Counted from the first letter of the stretch, positions 1-8,744 are shown. The stretch: 64,000 nt of DNA from an uncultured Clostridia bacterium (GCA_947625605.1 CANQOY010000002.1:1-64000); one strand, 5' to 3'. Notes: generated by a model not told the origin, from the sequence alone. Numbers and translations are program-made.

Positions 1-1590
1 AATGTCGTACAGGCCGTAGTACGCCTCATAGGTGTTGTAGTCCGCAAGGATCGCACCGCCCACGCCGTCGAGCGAGAGGGTGAGGTCGCTGTCCAAAGAG
101 AAATAGCCATCCGCGCTCAGGATGATGCCGTGCGGGTAGCTCCCGGCCGCAATGTCAAAGAAGGAGAACGCGGGCGTCCCTTCGGCTTCGCCGAGAATAA
201 AGGTATAGGCTACCTCCTCCAATTCGAGAACGTATTCGCCGTTCGAGTCACCGGGATAGTAAACGCCGTTCTCGGTCACGCTCTCGCCGTCCTCATCAAG
301 ATAAGTATAGGTCGCGTTGAGGTATCCGTCGAGCACAAGGGTATCCGTTTCGATGAGGGGATGCTCCGCATCGCTCAGATATCCACTGTAATAGGTATAC
401 GTGCCCGCAAGCGCGGCGCGGTGGTAAGCAAAGGAGCGGCCGATGACCTTGCCTTCGAGCACTTCGCCTTGCTCGGGCTCGAAACGGAAGGTGTCGCCGT
501 CGCGCACACCCTCGAACTCCAAGCCGTCGCGGTTGAGATAGGCAACTTGATCGTCTACCGCAGAGAAATAGATGACGTCGAGGCCGCCAAACAGATCCGT
601 GTAGCCCTTGCTCCAAATGGCATAGAGGAGAATGTCGTCCTCCACGACCACCTCTTGGCCGGGCGTGTGCATAACTTGGCCGTCGCTCGAAGAGGACCAG
701 CCCTCAAAGCGGTAATTCTCCGCGTCAAAGGGATTTTGTTCAATGGTGATGGTCGCCCCGTAATACTCGCTGGAAATGATCTCGTCCGCATCGATATCTT
801 CATTGTTGGGAAGATAGAGCACGGTGTGCGATTCGCGGTCGAGATAGACGGTGAACGAATCGGCCTTGCCGAGGTGCTCCGTCGTGCGCGTCCCGAGGTC
901 GTCGTTTACAAAGAAGTGCGCGGGAACGGTGACGAGCGTGGCAGCGTCGAGCGCCTCGCCGTAGATCGCGGCATGCGTCTCGGGCTCCCCCGCCACATGG
1001 GCGCCATTTACGTCCATCGTATACACGGTGACCGTAACGGGCGCGTTGTATTTTGCCGTCAGTGTGAGGTCATTCGCGGGCATGGTAGCCCCGTCCGCGA
1101 TCTTCTCGGTTCCGTTGTACCAGCCCTCAAAGGTGAGGCCGTCAACTCCCTCCGCGGGGTGCGCAGCCAAGAGATCCGCGAGCGCGTCGCCGGAATGGAC
1201 CGTCACCTCCTCATTATGAATGCCGTCGTCCACGCCGGAAACCAGCGTCAGCTTGACTTCCACGGCGGAAAGCGTCCACTGCGCGAAATATTTCGCGTCC
1301 GCTTCGGGCAGCTTTTCGGGCAGATCGACCGCGTCTCCGTCCGCAGAGAGCGCCCAGCCCGCAAAATCGTGTCCATCCCAAGCAGGCGTGGGAGCGGTAT
1401 ATGCGTCACCCGCCTTGCCCTCCACCGTCACTTCCGTTTCATCGTCCTCGAATACGCCGCCGTTGGCGTCAAACGTCAAGGTGACGTTATCCGTGGCGTC
1501 CGTCGTGCAAGCAGCGACGGAAACCGCGAGGGCGAGAACAAACAGAAGGCTGAGCAAGGAAATGCACAACTTTTTCACTGTTTTTGCCAT
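1..1590 (-). CDS. Secreted lipoprotein with InlB-type repeats (3' part beyond window)
   Basis: The reading frame is open for 530 codons from an ATG at 1590 to the window edge, so the C terminus is missing; it is absent from the ORF track because no stop lies in the window. The N terminus is a lipoprotein signal (KKLCISLLSLLFVLALAVSV followed by AAC), so the mature protein should start at Cys about 24 and sit on the outer face of the membrane. Several InlB B-repeat (Listeria-Bacteroides repeat) units follow, recognisable by F-x-GW and LTAKY/LYAIW motifs (DFAGWALS, TFEGWYNG, RFEGWSSS). The later part, rich in TYTYYSGYLS-like strands, is not recognised. A good AAAGGAG lies 8 nt before the start, with a promoter about 115 nt upstream. 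Likely a surface-exposed binding or adhesion protein; the ligand is unknown. Confidence 0.85.
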   Translation of the reverse strand, partial: MAKTVKKLCISLLSLLFVLALAVSVAACTTDATDNVTLTFDANGGVFEDDETEVTVEGKAGDAYTAPTPAWDGHDFAGWALSADGDAVDLPEKLPEADAKYFAQWTLSAVEVKLTLVSGVDDGIHNEEVTVHSGDALADLLAAHPAEGVDGLTFEGWYNGTEKIADGATMPANDLTLTAKYNAPVTVTVYTMDVNGAHVAGEPETHAAIYGEALDAATLVTVPAHFFVNDDLGTRTTEHLGKADSFTVYLDRESHTVLYLPNNEDIDADEIISSEYYGATITIEQNPFDAENYRFEGWSSSSDGQVMHTPGQEVVVEDDILLYAIWSKGYTDLFGGLDVIYFSAVDDQVAYLNRDGLEFEGVRDGDTFRFEPEQGEVLEGKVIGRSFAYHRAALAGTYTYYSGYLSDAEHPLIETDTLVLDGYLNATYTYLDEDGESVTENGVYYPGDSNGEYVLELEEVAYTFILGEAEGTPAFSFFDIAAGSYPHGIILSADGYFSLDSDLTLSLDGVGGAILADYNTYEAYYGLYDI

Positions 1591-1701
1591 ATCTGTTACT
1601 CCTTTCAAAATTTCTCCCGATGACCGATCGCACTTCCTTACGCTTTATGTCGGAAAATATGCGCATAAATACAACAATTATGCGACCATATCGGGTTATT
1701 C

Positions 1702-1733
1702 ATTATATTATATCACACGCGCGGGATTGTCAA
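1702..1733 (-). promoter_or_regulatory. Sigma-A-type promoter of the InlB-repeat lipoprotein
   Basis: On the minus strand a perfect TTGACA is followed by two overlapping TATAAT boxes at spacings of 15 and 20 bp. It sits in an A+T-rich gap upstream of the lipoprotein gene. The spacing is not the ideal 17, so which -10 is used is uncertain. Confidence 0.55.
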
Positions 1734-1791
1734 GTAAAATGAGAAACGCTGAAATTTTTTTCGGAAATGGTAGTTTGTGACTGAAAATGTG

Positions 1792-1835
1792 AAAAAATAC
1801 AACTTTTGCTCCGCGGGCGGCGGAGCAAAAGTTGT
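1792..1835 (-). terminator. Intrinsic terminator after the phosphodiesterase operon
   Basis: A perfect 15-bp inverted repeat (ACAACTTTTGCTCCG and its complement, 7-nt loop) is followed on the minus strand by a run of six T. It lies about 70 nt after the stop of the phosphodiesterase gene and so closes the ade-rdgB-phosphodiesterase operon. Confidence 0.75.
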
Positions 1836-1907
1836 AAAATCAAACCGTATAATTCAGTGCAAATATGCAAACTTTATGCCGACCGCAAAAAAAGACGGTG
1901 CGGGGTC

Positions 1908-2375
1908 TCAGCCGAGCGGCACGATCACGGGCGTGGCCTTCCCGCTGTGCAGCGCGAGATAGCAGTAGCTCGGCGACGCGTAGTCCCCGAGGGAACCGGG
2001 GTTGACGCAGAGCACGCCCTCTTCCGTCTCCACGGCGGCGCGGTGCGTGTGTCCGTACAGCGCGACGGTACAGCCGAGTTCGCGGGCGCGCGCGGCGAGC
2101 CTTCCAAGCCCCCATTTCACCCCGTATCGGTCCCCGTGGCAGCAGAGCATGCGCACGCCCTCCTCTTCGAGGACGATCTCGCTCTCGCCGCCCGAAAAAT
2201 CGCAGTTCCCGCGGCAGACGTACGTCTTTTCGGGAAACTCGCGCTGCACGAGCTGCATGTCCGCCGCGCCGTCGCCGAGGTGCACGATGTAGTCGTTTTC
2301 GGCAAAGAGCGGGCGGAGCTTCTCCAAAGCGCTCCGCCTTCCGTGGGAATCCGAGAGAACGAGAAAGGTTTTCAT
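1908..2375 (-). CDS. YfcE/MJ0936-family metallophosphoesterase
   Basis: A 155-residue calcineurin-like phosphodiesterase of the small YfcE/MJ0936 type. All metal-ligand blocks are visible in order: DSHG (residues 9-12), HLGDG, GNCD, CCHGD and the C-terminal GHTH. Family members hydrolyse phosphodiester model substrates with Mn2+ or another divalent metal; the natural substrate is unknown. The length matches the family. The start codon overlaps the stop of rdgB by 4 bp (ATGA), so it is probably translated by coupling as the last gene of the ade-rdgB operon. The neighbours suggest purine nucleotide housekeeping, but nothing in the sequence fixes the substrate. Confidence 0.92.
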   Translation of the reverse strand: MKTFLVLSDSHGRRSALEKLRPLFAENDYIVHLGDGAADMQLVQREFPEKTYVCRGNCDFSGGESEIVLEEEGVRMLCCHGDRYGVKWGLGRLAARARELGCTVALYGHTHRAAVETEEGVLCVNPGSLGDYASPSYCYLALHSGKATPVIVPLG

Positions 2376-2932
2376 AGCTGCTCCTCCAATGCGCGGAGCG
2401 CCCTCCCGCGGTGCGAGACGGCGTTTTTTTCCTCCTCGTCCGCTTCGGCGAACGTTTTCTTCAAGTCATAGCTGAAAAAGAGCGGATCGTAGCCGAAGCC
2501 GTTCGTCCCCCGCTCCTCATGCAGGATCTCGCCGTACGTCCTCCCCTCGGCGGTGAATACCCTGCCGTCCGCGAGCACGAGGGCGACCGCACAGCAGAAG
2601 TGCGCCGTACGGCTCTCGCAGCCCTCCAAATTTTGCAGGAGCAGGGCGCGGTTGTCTGCGTCCCCGCCCCCGGAGTAGCGCGCGCTGAAAACGCCGGGAG
2701 CCCCGCCCAAGGCGTCCACGCAAAGGCCGCTGTCATCGGCGATCGCGGACATGCCCGTGGCCTTTGCGACGGCGCGGGCCTTCAACAGGGCGTTTCCGAG
2801 GAAAGTGTTCTCCGTCTCCTCGACGCTTCCGGTAAACCCGGCTTCGCGCTCGGAGAGGATCTCGAATCCTGTGAGAATGCTGCGGATCTCCTTCAATTTG
2901 TGGAGATTTCCGGTCGCTGCAACGAGTTTCAT
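2372..2932 (-). CDS. rdgB: XTP/dITP diphosphatase (RdgB/HAM1 family)
   Basis: A 186-residue Ham1/RdgB pyrophosphatase that would remove dITP, XTP and other deaminated purine triphosphates from the nucleotide pool. Family motifs are intact: ATGNLHKLKEI at the N terminus, ADDSGLCVDALGGAPGVFSA, GTNGFGYDPLF and SHRGRAL near the end. The ORF track starts 40 codons too early; the correct ATG at 2932 follows GGAGGAAGT and overlaps the ade stop by 4 bp (ATGA). It also overlaps the next gene by ATGA, so three genes are coupled. Adenine deaminase makes hypoxanthine, so pairing it with an inosine-type triphosphate cleaner is functionally sensible (inference). Confidence 0.95.
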   Translation of the reverse strand: MKLVAATGNLHKLKEIRSILTGFEILSEREAGFTGSVEETENTFLGNALLKARAVAKATGMSAIADDSGLCVDALGGAPGVFSARYSGGGDADNRALLLQNLEGCESRTAHFCCAVALVLADGRVFTAEGRTYGEILHEERGTNGFGYDPLFFSYDLKKTFAEADEEEKNAVSHRGRALRALEEQL

Positions 2933-4653
2933 ACTTCCTCCAAGGGGACAAAACTGTGTTTTTTGAGGTTGAAAAGTCCCCGGTCCGTGAGTTTGAGTTC
3001 GGGAATGACCGCGAGGGAGAGGAACGCGAGGGTCATGAATGGCTCGTAGCACTCCTTCACGCCCATGCCTCTCGCCCTTTCGCGGAGCTCTCCCGTGCGG
3101 CGGATGACTTCGCCCGCGTCGGCGGCGCTCATGAGCCCCGCGATTTCGAGGGGAAAGACGCGCTCTTCGGCGTCCGAGACAAGCGCCATGCCCCCGCCCG
3201 CCTCGGTCAAAAGCGCCGCGACCCTGGACATGGCTGCGTCGTCGTCGCCGAGAATGACGAGATTGTGGCTGTCATGCGAGACGGTGATCCCGATGGCTCC
3301 TCCATGCAATCCGTACCCCTCCACGAGCCCCAGCCCGAGGTTGCCCGTGGCGCGGTGGCGCTCCACGACGGCGAGTTTCGTCAGGTCGGTCCCCTTCACC
3401 CGCAATTCTCCCTGCGGCGCATCGACGAACACCTCCTCCGTGTACAGGCTGTACGGTCTGATGCGTATGGCGCGGAATTTCCCGCCATGGCCGAAAATGC
3501 GGAAGTCCTCCGCCTTGACGGGGCGGACGTGCACCGTGCCGAGAACGCTCGCGGGCAGGTATCGTTCGGCGCAGGCGAAGAGCGGCTTGCCGTCCTCCGC
3601 CACGAGGACGCCGCGCTTGAACACGGCGGAAACGCGGAAGTCTTTGAGGTCGTCCACGAGTACCATGTCCGCGAAGTAGCGTGGAGCAAGCGCCCCAACG
3701 TCGCGGATCCCATAGCACTCCGCAACGTTGATCGTCGCCATGGCAATGGCATATTTTGCGGGGAGTCCGTCCGCAACGAGACGGCGGAGCGCGTCGTCGA
3801 GATGGCCGCATGCGGCCAGATCTTTTGCCGTTTTGTCGTCCGAGCACAGCAGGAAGCGGCGGAAGTTGAAGGCGTCGATCGCCTCCTTCGCGTCGGAGAC
3901 ATTGTTCACAGAAGAGCCACAGCGGATCTGCACATACAGCCCCCGCGCGACCTTCTCGCGGCACTCCTTCGGATCGAGCGATTCGTGATCGGTGAGGATG
4001 CCCGCGCAGCGGTATGCGTTGCATGCATCACCGAAAACGGCGGGGGCATGTCCGTCAATGGGCTTTCCGAAACGGTGCGCCGCCTCGATTTTTTTGAGAA
4101 CTTCCTCCTCGCCCGAGAGCACGGCGGGGAAGTTCATCATCTCCCCGAGCCCGAAGAAGAGATCCCTGCCGAGTTCGTGCTCCGTCTCCCTTGCGTCCAG
4201 CGCGGCGCCGCTCGTCTCAAAGGAGGTCGCGGGCACGCAGGAGGGAAGTTGGAGGTACACGTCGAGCGGTTCAACCCCGCCCGCACGCAGGCGTGAAAAG
4301 GCCTCTTTGATATACTCGGCGCCCCCCACGCCGCACACATTGACGATCTCATGCGGGTCCGCGATGACCGCCGTCGTCCCGTGCGGCACTGCGGCCGAGG
4401 CCCATTCCTCGGGGGAGAGCATGGAGCTCTCGATATGGATATGCGCGTCCATGAGCCCGGGCAGCACGATCCTCCCCCTTGCGTCATAGACGGCCTTGCC
4501 CTCATAGCCTCTGCCGATCCCGACGATCCTGCCTTCCGCGACGGCGAGCTCCCCCTCTTCGAGTTCCCCCGTAAACACGTTGAAGATGCGGGCGTTTTTG
4601 AGCACCAGATCGCACGCCTCTCTCTTCATTGCACAGTCGATCAAGCGTTTCAT
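2929..4653 (-). CDS. ade: Adenine deaminase
   Basis: A 574-residue amidohydrolase of the adenine deaminase family (adenine to hypoxanthine plus ammonia, purine salvage, cytosolic). The metal-binding DAHIHIESS block (about residues 70-78), GTTAVIADPHEI, the DGHAP segment, DHES and the family-typical C-terminal half (GGAIGITVSHDSHN) are present and in order. The start at 4653 was preferred to the track start six codons upstream because MKRLIDCAMKREACDL matches the usual N terminus. No ribosome site is visible: the -10 box TATACT ends 6 nt before this ATG, so the transcript should begin at the start codon (leaderless). First gene of a coupled operon with rdgB and a phosphodiesterase. Confidence 0.93.
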   Translation of the reverse strand: MKRLIDCAMKREACDLVLKNARIFNVFTGELEEGELAVAEGRIVGIGRGYEGKAVYDARGRIVLPGLMDAHIHIESSMLSPEEWASAAVPHGTTAVIADPHEIVNVCGVGGAEYIKEAFSRLRAGGVEPLDVYLQLPSCVPATSFETSGAALDARETEHELGRDLFFGLGEMMNFPAVLSGEEEVLKKIEAAHRFGKPIDGHAPAVFGDACNAYRCAGILTDHESLDPKECREKVARGLYVQIRCGSSVNNVSDAKEAIDAFNFRRFLLCSDDKTAKDLAACGHLDDALRRLVADGLPAKYAIAMATINVAECYGIRDVGALAPRYFADMVLVDDLKDFRVSAVFKRGVLVAEDGKPLFACAERYLPASVLGTVHVRPVKAEDFRIFGHGGKFRAIRIRPYSLYTEEVFVDAPQGELRVKGTDLTKLAVVERHRATGNLGLGLVEGYGLHGGAIGITVSHDSHNLVILGDDDAAMSRVAALLTEAGGGMALVSDAEERVFPLEIAGLMSAADAGEVIRRTGELRERARGMGVKECYEPFMTLAFLSLAVIPELKLTDRGLFNLKKHSFVPLEEV

Positions 4654-4659
4654 ACCGAG

Positions 4660-4688
4660 AGTATAACACAAAAGCCGCCTGATTTCAA
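4660..4688 (-). promoter_or_regulatory. Promoter of ade, nested in the upstream terminator
   Basis: TTGAAA, a 17-bp spacer and TATACT on the minus strand. The -35 box occupies the loop of the terminator hairpin of the preceding gene and the -10 lies just past its T-run. Only 6 nt separate the -10 from the ade ATG. Confidence 0.75.
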
Positions 4689-4697
4689 GCGGCTTTT
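4662..4697 (-). terminator. Intrinsic terminator of the FAD-protein gene
   Basis: The stem AAAAGCCGC/GCGGCTTTT with a 10-nt loop, followed by TTTTGTGTT on the minus strand, lies 23 nt after the stop of the FAD-dependent protein. It overlaps the ade promoter. Confidence 0.7.
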
Positions 4698-4719
4698 CCC
4701 ATTTCGTCTGTGCGGCGCG

Positions 4720-6093
4720 TCATAATTTTTCCATGATGTCCTCTGCGACGTGCACGCCGCTCGCCGAGGCGTGGGAGAGGGAGTGCGTGATCCCGCTTCC
4801 GTCGCCGATGATATACAGCCCCTCGTAGCGGGATTGCAGCTTTTCATCCACCTCCACCTCCATGTTGTAGAACTTCACTTCCACGCCGTAGAGGAGCGTG
4901 TCGTCGTTCGCCGTCCCCGGAGCGACCTTGTCGAGCGCGTAGATCATCTCGATGATGCCGTCGAGGATGCGCTTGGGCAAAACAAGGCTCAGATCGCCCG
5001 GCGTCGCTTTGAGGGAAGGGGTGATGAAGGCCTCCTCGATCCTGCTCTGGGTGGAGCGCCGCCCGCGGATGAGATCGCCGAAGCGCTGCACGATGACGCC
5101 GCCGCCGAGCATGTTGCTCAGCCGTGCGATGGATTCGCCGTACCCGTTGGAATCCTTGAACGGCTCCGAAAAGTGCTTTGCGACGAGGAGCGCGAAGTTG
5201 GTATTCGCCGTGTGTTTGGAAGGATCCTCGTAGCTGTGACCGTTCACCGTGATGATGCCGTTGGTATTCTCGTTGACGACGATCCCCCGCGGGTTCATGC
5301 AGAAGGTGCGCACTTTGTCGCCGTACTTTTGCGTGCAATACACGATCTTGCTCTCGTACAGTTCATCCGTCAGATGCGCGAAAACTTCGGCGGGCAGTTC
5401 GACGCGCACGCCGATGTCCACGCGGTTGGATCTCGTCGGAATTGCGAGCTCCTTGCAGACATGTTCCATCCATTTGCTGCCGCTGCGCCCCACGGAGATG
5501 ACGCAGTTGCGGCAGGTCCGCAGGCCGTCTGCGCACTTGATCTCGTACCCTCCCTCGACGGCGCGGAGGGACTCGACGGGGGTGTCGAAGTAAAAATCCA
5601 CCTTGTCCTTCAAATCGAGATAGAGGTTTTGCAGCACGACATGGTTGATATCCGTGCCGAGATGGCGGACGGAAGCGTCGAGCAGGTGCAGGTCGTGGCG
5701 GATGCACTCCTTTTTCAGCGCCGTCCCGGCGGTGGAGTAGAGCTTGGTCCCCTGTCCGCCGTAGCGCATGTTGATCTCGTCCACATAGCGCATGAGTTCG
5801 AGGGCCCGCTTCTTGCCGATGTGCTCGTGAAGGGTCCCGCCGAAATCGTTGGTAATGTTGTATTTGCCGTCCGAAAAGGCGCCCGCGCCGCCGAATCCGC
5901 TCATGATGGAGCATGTCTTGCAGCCGATGCAGCTCTTGACCTTCTCCCCGTCGATGGGGCACTTGCGCCGTTCGAGCGCATGGCCCGCCTCGAATACGGC
6001 CACGTTCAGCTCGGGCCTCTTGTGCGCGATCTCGTAAGCGGTAAAGATGCCTCCGGGGCCCGCGCCCACGATGATGACGTCGTAGTCTTTCAT
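4720..6093 (-). CDS. COG2509-type NAD(P)/FAD-dependent oxidoreductase
   Basis: A 457-residue flavoprotein of the uncharacterised FAD-dependent dehydrogenase group (COG2509). The N-terminal dinucleotide-binding GAGPGGIFTAYE (about residues 10-21) and the C-terminal FAD closure IGDGSGITHSLSHASASG are clear. A cysteine cluster, CPIDGEKVKSCIGCKTCSIM (about residues 45-65), is a conserved oddity of this group and could hold a metal or redox disulfides; its role is unknown. The start at 6093 follows GGAG at 10 nt and removes 13 spurious track codons. It is a single-gene unit with its own promoter and terminator. The substrate is not known for the family. Confidence 0.88.
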   Translation of the reverse strand: MKDYDVIIVGAGPGGIFTAYEIAHKRPELNVAVFEAGHALERRKCPIDGEKVKSCIGCKTCSIMSGFGGAGAFSDGKYNITNDFGGTLHEHIGKKRALELMRYVDEINMRYGGQGTKLYSTAGTALKKECIRHDLHLLDASVRHLGTDINHVVLQNLYLDLKDKVDFYFDTPVESLRAVEGGYEIKCADGLRTCRNCVISVGRSGSKWMEHVCKELAIPTRSNRVDIGVRVELPAEVFAHLTDELYESKIVYCTQKYGDKVRTFCMNPRGIVVNENTNGIITVNGHSYEDPSKHTANTNFALLVAKHFSEPFKDSNGYGESIARLSNMLGGGVIVQRFGDLIRGRRSTQSRIEEAFITPSLKATPGDLSLVLPKRILDGIIEMIYALDKVAPGTANDDTLLYGVEVKFYNMEVEVDEKLQSRYEGLYIIGDGSGITHSLSHASASGVHVAEDIMEKL

Positions 6094-6122
6094 GATGTTC
6101 TCCGTTGCGTTTCTCCAAAGAG

Positions 6123-6151
6123 AATATAGCACAAAACCCGCGCGATTTCAA
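6123..6151 (-). promoter_or_regulatory. Promoter of the FAD oxidoreductase gene
   Basis: TTGAAA, a 17-bp spacer ending TTTTGTGC, then TATATT, about 30 nt before the start codon. The spacer closely resembles that of the ade promoter (GCGGGTTTTGTG against GCGGCTTTTGTG). Confidence 0.7.
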
Positions 6152-6234
6152 GCCTTTTCGGAAGAATTCCTCGTTTTTCCCGCGAAGATGTCCCGCAAAG
6201 GACGGCCTTCCGCGGCCGCGCGCGCCCCGTTCGG

Positions 6235-8298
6235 TCAGCGGGAGAGCTTGGCGCGCATGCGCATGGAGTTGAGCACGGCCAGCAGCATCACGCCCACATC
6301 CCCGAACACGGCCGCCCAGAGCGGGATCAGCCCGAAGAGGGAGAGCGCCATGAGCGCGACTTTGATCGCGATCGAGCCGACGATGTTCTCAAAGACGATC
6401 TTGCGCGTCTTTTTCGCGCCCCGCACCGCGAGAGGCAGCGCGCTCAGATCGCTGTCGGCGAGGACGAAATCGCTTGCCTCGATGGCGGCGTCCGACGCGA
6501 GCCCGCCCATCGCCACCGAGACGTCGGAGGCGGCCATGACGGGCGTATCGTTGATGCCGTCGCCCACATATAGGAGCGCGCCCTCCCCTTTGAGCGCCTC
6601 CGCGCAGACGGGCTTCTCCTCGGGCAGAAGATCCGCGCGGATCTCGTCTACGGGAAGCCCCGCCAGAGCGGCGCGGGCACGGGGTTCGCTGTCCCCCGTC
6701 AGCACGGCGATTTTCCGAACGCCCGCACGTTTGAGCGCGGAGAGCGCGTCCCCCGCCTCCTGCCGCACGCGGTCCACGATCTCGACATGGCCGAGGAGGA
6801 CCCCCTCTTCGGCGACGTAGACGGTGAGGTTCGCCGTCTCCACGGGGCTCGCCGCAACGCCGTACGTCTGCATGAGCCTGAGGCTCCCCACGAGGACGCG
6901 CTTCCCCGCGACCGTGCACAGGATACCCATGCCCGCAATCTCCTCACACATTTCCGCATCGGGGGCACCCATGTCCGCGAATGCCGCCGCAAGCGGATGC
7001 GAAGAGCCCTTTTCGGCCGCGGCAGCCAGTTCAAGGACATGGTCCCCTCCTTTCACGTCTGCAATGGAAAATTTGCCCTCCGTCAGCGTGCCCGTCTTGT
7101 CGAAGGCGGCGACCTTCGTCTTGGCGAGAAGATCGAGCCCCACGGCGCCCTTGGCGAGCACGCCGCAGCGCGCGAGCGTGCCGACGCCCGAAAAGTAGGT
7201 GAGCGGGACGGAGATGATGAGCGCGCAGGGGCAGGAGATGACGAGGAAATTGAGCGCGCGGCCGATCCACTCCGCAAAGCGGTAGCCGTCCCAGAGCGGC
7301 GGCAAAACGGCGATGAGCAGGGCCGCCAGAACAACGACGGGCGTGTAGATGCGCGCAAACTTCGTGATAAATTTTTCGGGTTTCGCCTTCTTTTCCGAGG
7401 CGTTTTCCACCATTTCGAGGATCTTTGCCACCGCACTCTGGGCGGCGGGGCGCACGACTTCCGCCTTGACGACGCCGCCCTCGTTCACGCACCCCGCGAG
7501 CACTTCGTCCCCGACAGCCGCCTCCCGGTAATACGCCTCGCCCGTGAGCGACTTCGTATCGAAGGAAGTCGTCCCCTCGACGAGCCTGCAATCCGCGGGG
7601 ACGCGATCTCCCCTGCGGAGGAGAATGACGTCGCCCGCACTTAGCTCCTCGGGATCGACCTCGCGCTGTGCGCCGTCCGAGACGAGGATGGCCGTGTCGC
7701 TCTGCAACGACATGAGTTTGGCGATCGCCCCGCGCGAGGATCCGACGGCGATCCCCTGCAAAAGTTCTCCGATCTGGTAGAGGATCATGACGGCCGCGCC
7801 CTCCATGCTCTCCCCGATCGCGAACGCGCCGACGGCGGCGACCGTCATCAGCAGGTTTTCATCGAGCAGAACGGAGAGATGAAACCCGCCCTTGAAGATG
7901 CGCGGGAAGTTGCCGATCACCGTCCATACGACAGACCACCCCGCGGCGAGAGCAGCTCCGAGGAAGAGCCCGAAGCTCACCCACGGCTCCAAGTTGAGGA
8001 TCCGAAGGACGAGCGCGGGAACGAAGAGCAGGACGGAGACGGCAATGGAGATGACCTCTTTCAGGTGCAGATCCCTCTTGACGGGCGCGTTTGCGTCCAC
8101 GATCTCCACCTCCTCGAAGCGCGAGATGAGGCGGATGGCGCTTTGAAGCGCTTCCTCTTTCGCATAGTCGAGCGAGACGCGCTGGTTGATGAAATCGGCA
8201 TGCGCGTTCTCAATGCCGTCCAAGCAGTTGAGCTCCTCCGAGAGCTCCAACGCGCAGTTGGCGCAGTCGAGATTTTTGATTCGTATCACTTTGTGCAT
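6235..8298 (-). CDS. Zn/Cd/Pb-type P1B heavy-metal ATPase
   Basis: A 687-residue P1B ATPase of the CadA/ZntA/HMA type. Domain order: one N-terminal HMA domain with the CANC metal motif (about residues 11-17), transmembrane helices, actuator TGEA loop, the CPC ion-binding motif in SCPCALIISVP, phosphorylation site DKTGTLTEG, and the hinge GDGINDTPVMAASDV. CPC with a single short HMA domain fits export of Zn2+, Cd2+ or Pb2+; copper is possible but less likely given the sensor next door. The start follows AAAGGAG. It lies 30 nt downstream of an ArsR-family regulator with an operator, so it is very probably induced by excess metal. Confidence 0.93.
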   Translation of the reverse strand: MHKVIRIKNLDCANCALELSEELNCLDGIENAHADFINQRVSLDYAKEEALQSAIRLISRFEEVEIVDANAPVKRDLHLKEVISIAVSVLLFVPALVLRILNLEPWVSFGLFLGAALAAGWSVVWTVIGNFPRIFKGGFHLSVLLDENLLMTVAAVGAFAIGESMEGAAVMILYQIGELLQGIAVGSSRGAIAKLMSLQSDTAILVSDGAQREVDPEELSAGDVILLRRGDRVPADCRLVEGTTSFDTKSLTGEAYYREAAVGDEVLAGCVNEGGVVKAEVVRPAAQSAVAKILEMVENASEKKAKPEKFITKFARIYTPVVVLAALLIAVLPPLWDGYRFAEWIGRALNFLVISCPCALIISVPLTYFSGVGTLARCGVLAKGAVGLDLLAKTKVAAFDKTGTLTEGKFSIADVKGGDHVLELAAAAEKGSSHPLAAAFADMGAPDAEMCEEIAGMGILCTVAGKRVLVGSLRLMQTYGVAASPVETANLTVYVAEEGVLLGHVEIVDRVRQEAGDALSALKRAGVRKIAVLTGDSEPRARAALAGLPVDEIRADLLPEEKPVCAEALKGEGALLYVGDGINDTPVMAASDVSVAMGGLASDAAIEASDFVLADSDLSALPLAVRGAKKTRKIVFENIVGSIAIKVALMALSLFGLIPLWAAVFGDVGVMLLAVLNSMRMRAKLSR

Positions 8299-8328
8299 GG
8301 AAACTCCTTTTCCGTGAGCGGACTTCGC

Positions 8329-8676
8329 TCACAGCTTGCATTTCAAATGGGTGCAGGCGAGTTCGAGGACGGCGACAACGTGCTCGTCCGCAAGGGAATA
8401 GAGGATGTTCTGCCCCTCGCGGCGCGTCTTGACGATCCCGCCCGCGCGCAGGATGCGCAGCTGGTGAGAGACCGCGCTCTGCGTGCTGCCCACCGCCGCG
8501 ACGATGTGATAGACGCACATCTCCCCGTGGCGGAGCGCAAAGAGGATTTTGAGGCGGGAAGGCTCCGAGATCGCCTTGAAACTCGCCGCAACTTTTTCCA
8601 CCTCCTCCTCCGAAGGCATGTTCTCCGCCGCCCGCTTTGCCGCAGACGCGTGTTCGCTTTCATGATCGCACTGCAT
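8329..8676 (-). CDS. ArsR/SmtB-family metal-sensing repressor
   Basis: A 115-residue winged-helix repressor that should bind the operator in its own promoter and release it on binding metal. The DNA-binding helix reads STQSAVSHQLRILR. The C-terminal helix has D-x-H-x10-H-x2-C, which is the alpha-5 zinc site of SmtB/CzrA with the last Glu replaced by Cys; the MCVYHI segment keeps one of the Cys of the alpha-3 site, and the N terminus carries C, H, E and H residues. The ATG at 8676 was chosen because AGGAGGAACCCTC precedes it; the track start lies inside the operator. It forms an operon with the metal ATPase. Confidence 0.93.
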   Translation of the reverse strand: MQCDHESEHASAAKRAAENMPSEEEVEKVAASFKAISEPSRLKILFALRHGEMCVYHIVAAVGSTQSAVSHQLRILRAGGIVKTRREGQNILYSLADEHVVAVLELACTHLKCKL

Positions 8677-8696
8677 GAGGGTTCCTCCTATATCAA

Positions 8697-8718
8697 TATA
8701 TGAATAACTGTTCATATA
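8697..8718 (-). promoter_or_regulatory. ArsR-type operator (inverted repeat)
   Basis: An inverted repeat TATATGAA-6-TTCATATA covers the -10 region and start point of the arsR promoter. It matches the imperfect 12-2-12 style of ArsR/SmtB operators (ATATGAACA...TTCATAT). Repressor binding here would block RNA polymerase. Confidence 0.8.
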
Positions 8719-8744
8719 TTACCACAAACAAAAAACGCTGTCAA
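8716..8744 (-). promoter_or_regulatory. Promoter of the arsR-metal ATPase operon
   Basis: TTGACA, 17-bp spacer, TAATAT on the minus strand, with the operator overlapping the -10. The -35 end also forms a small AAACGCTTGACAGCGTTT palindrome. Confidence 0.8.

Noticed and set aside
130-1623. 497-codon plus-strand ORF at the left edge
   Set aside because: Shadow of the partial lipoprotein on the minus strand, which has InlB repeats, signal peptide and ribosome site.
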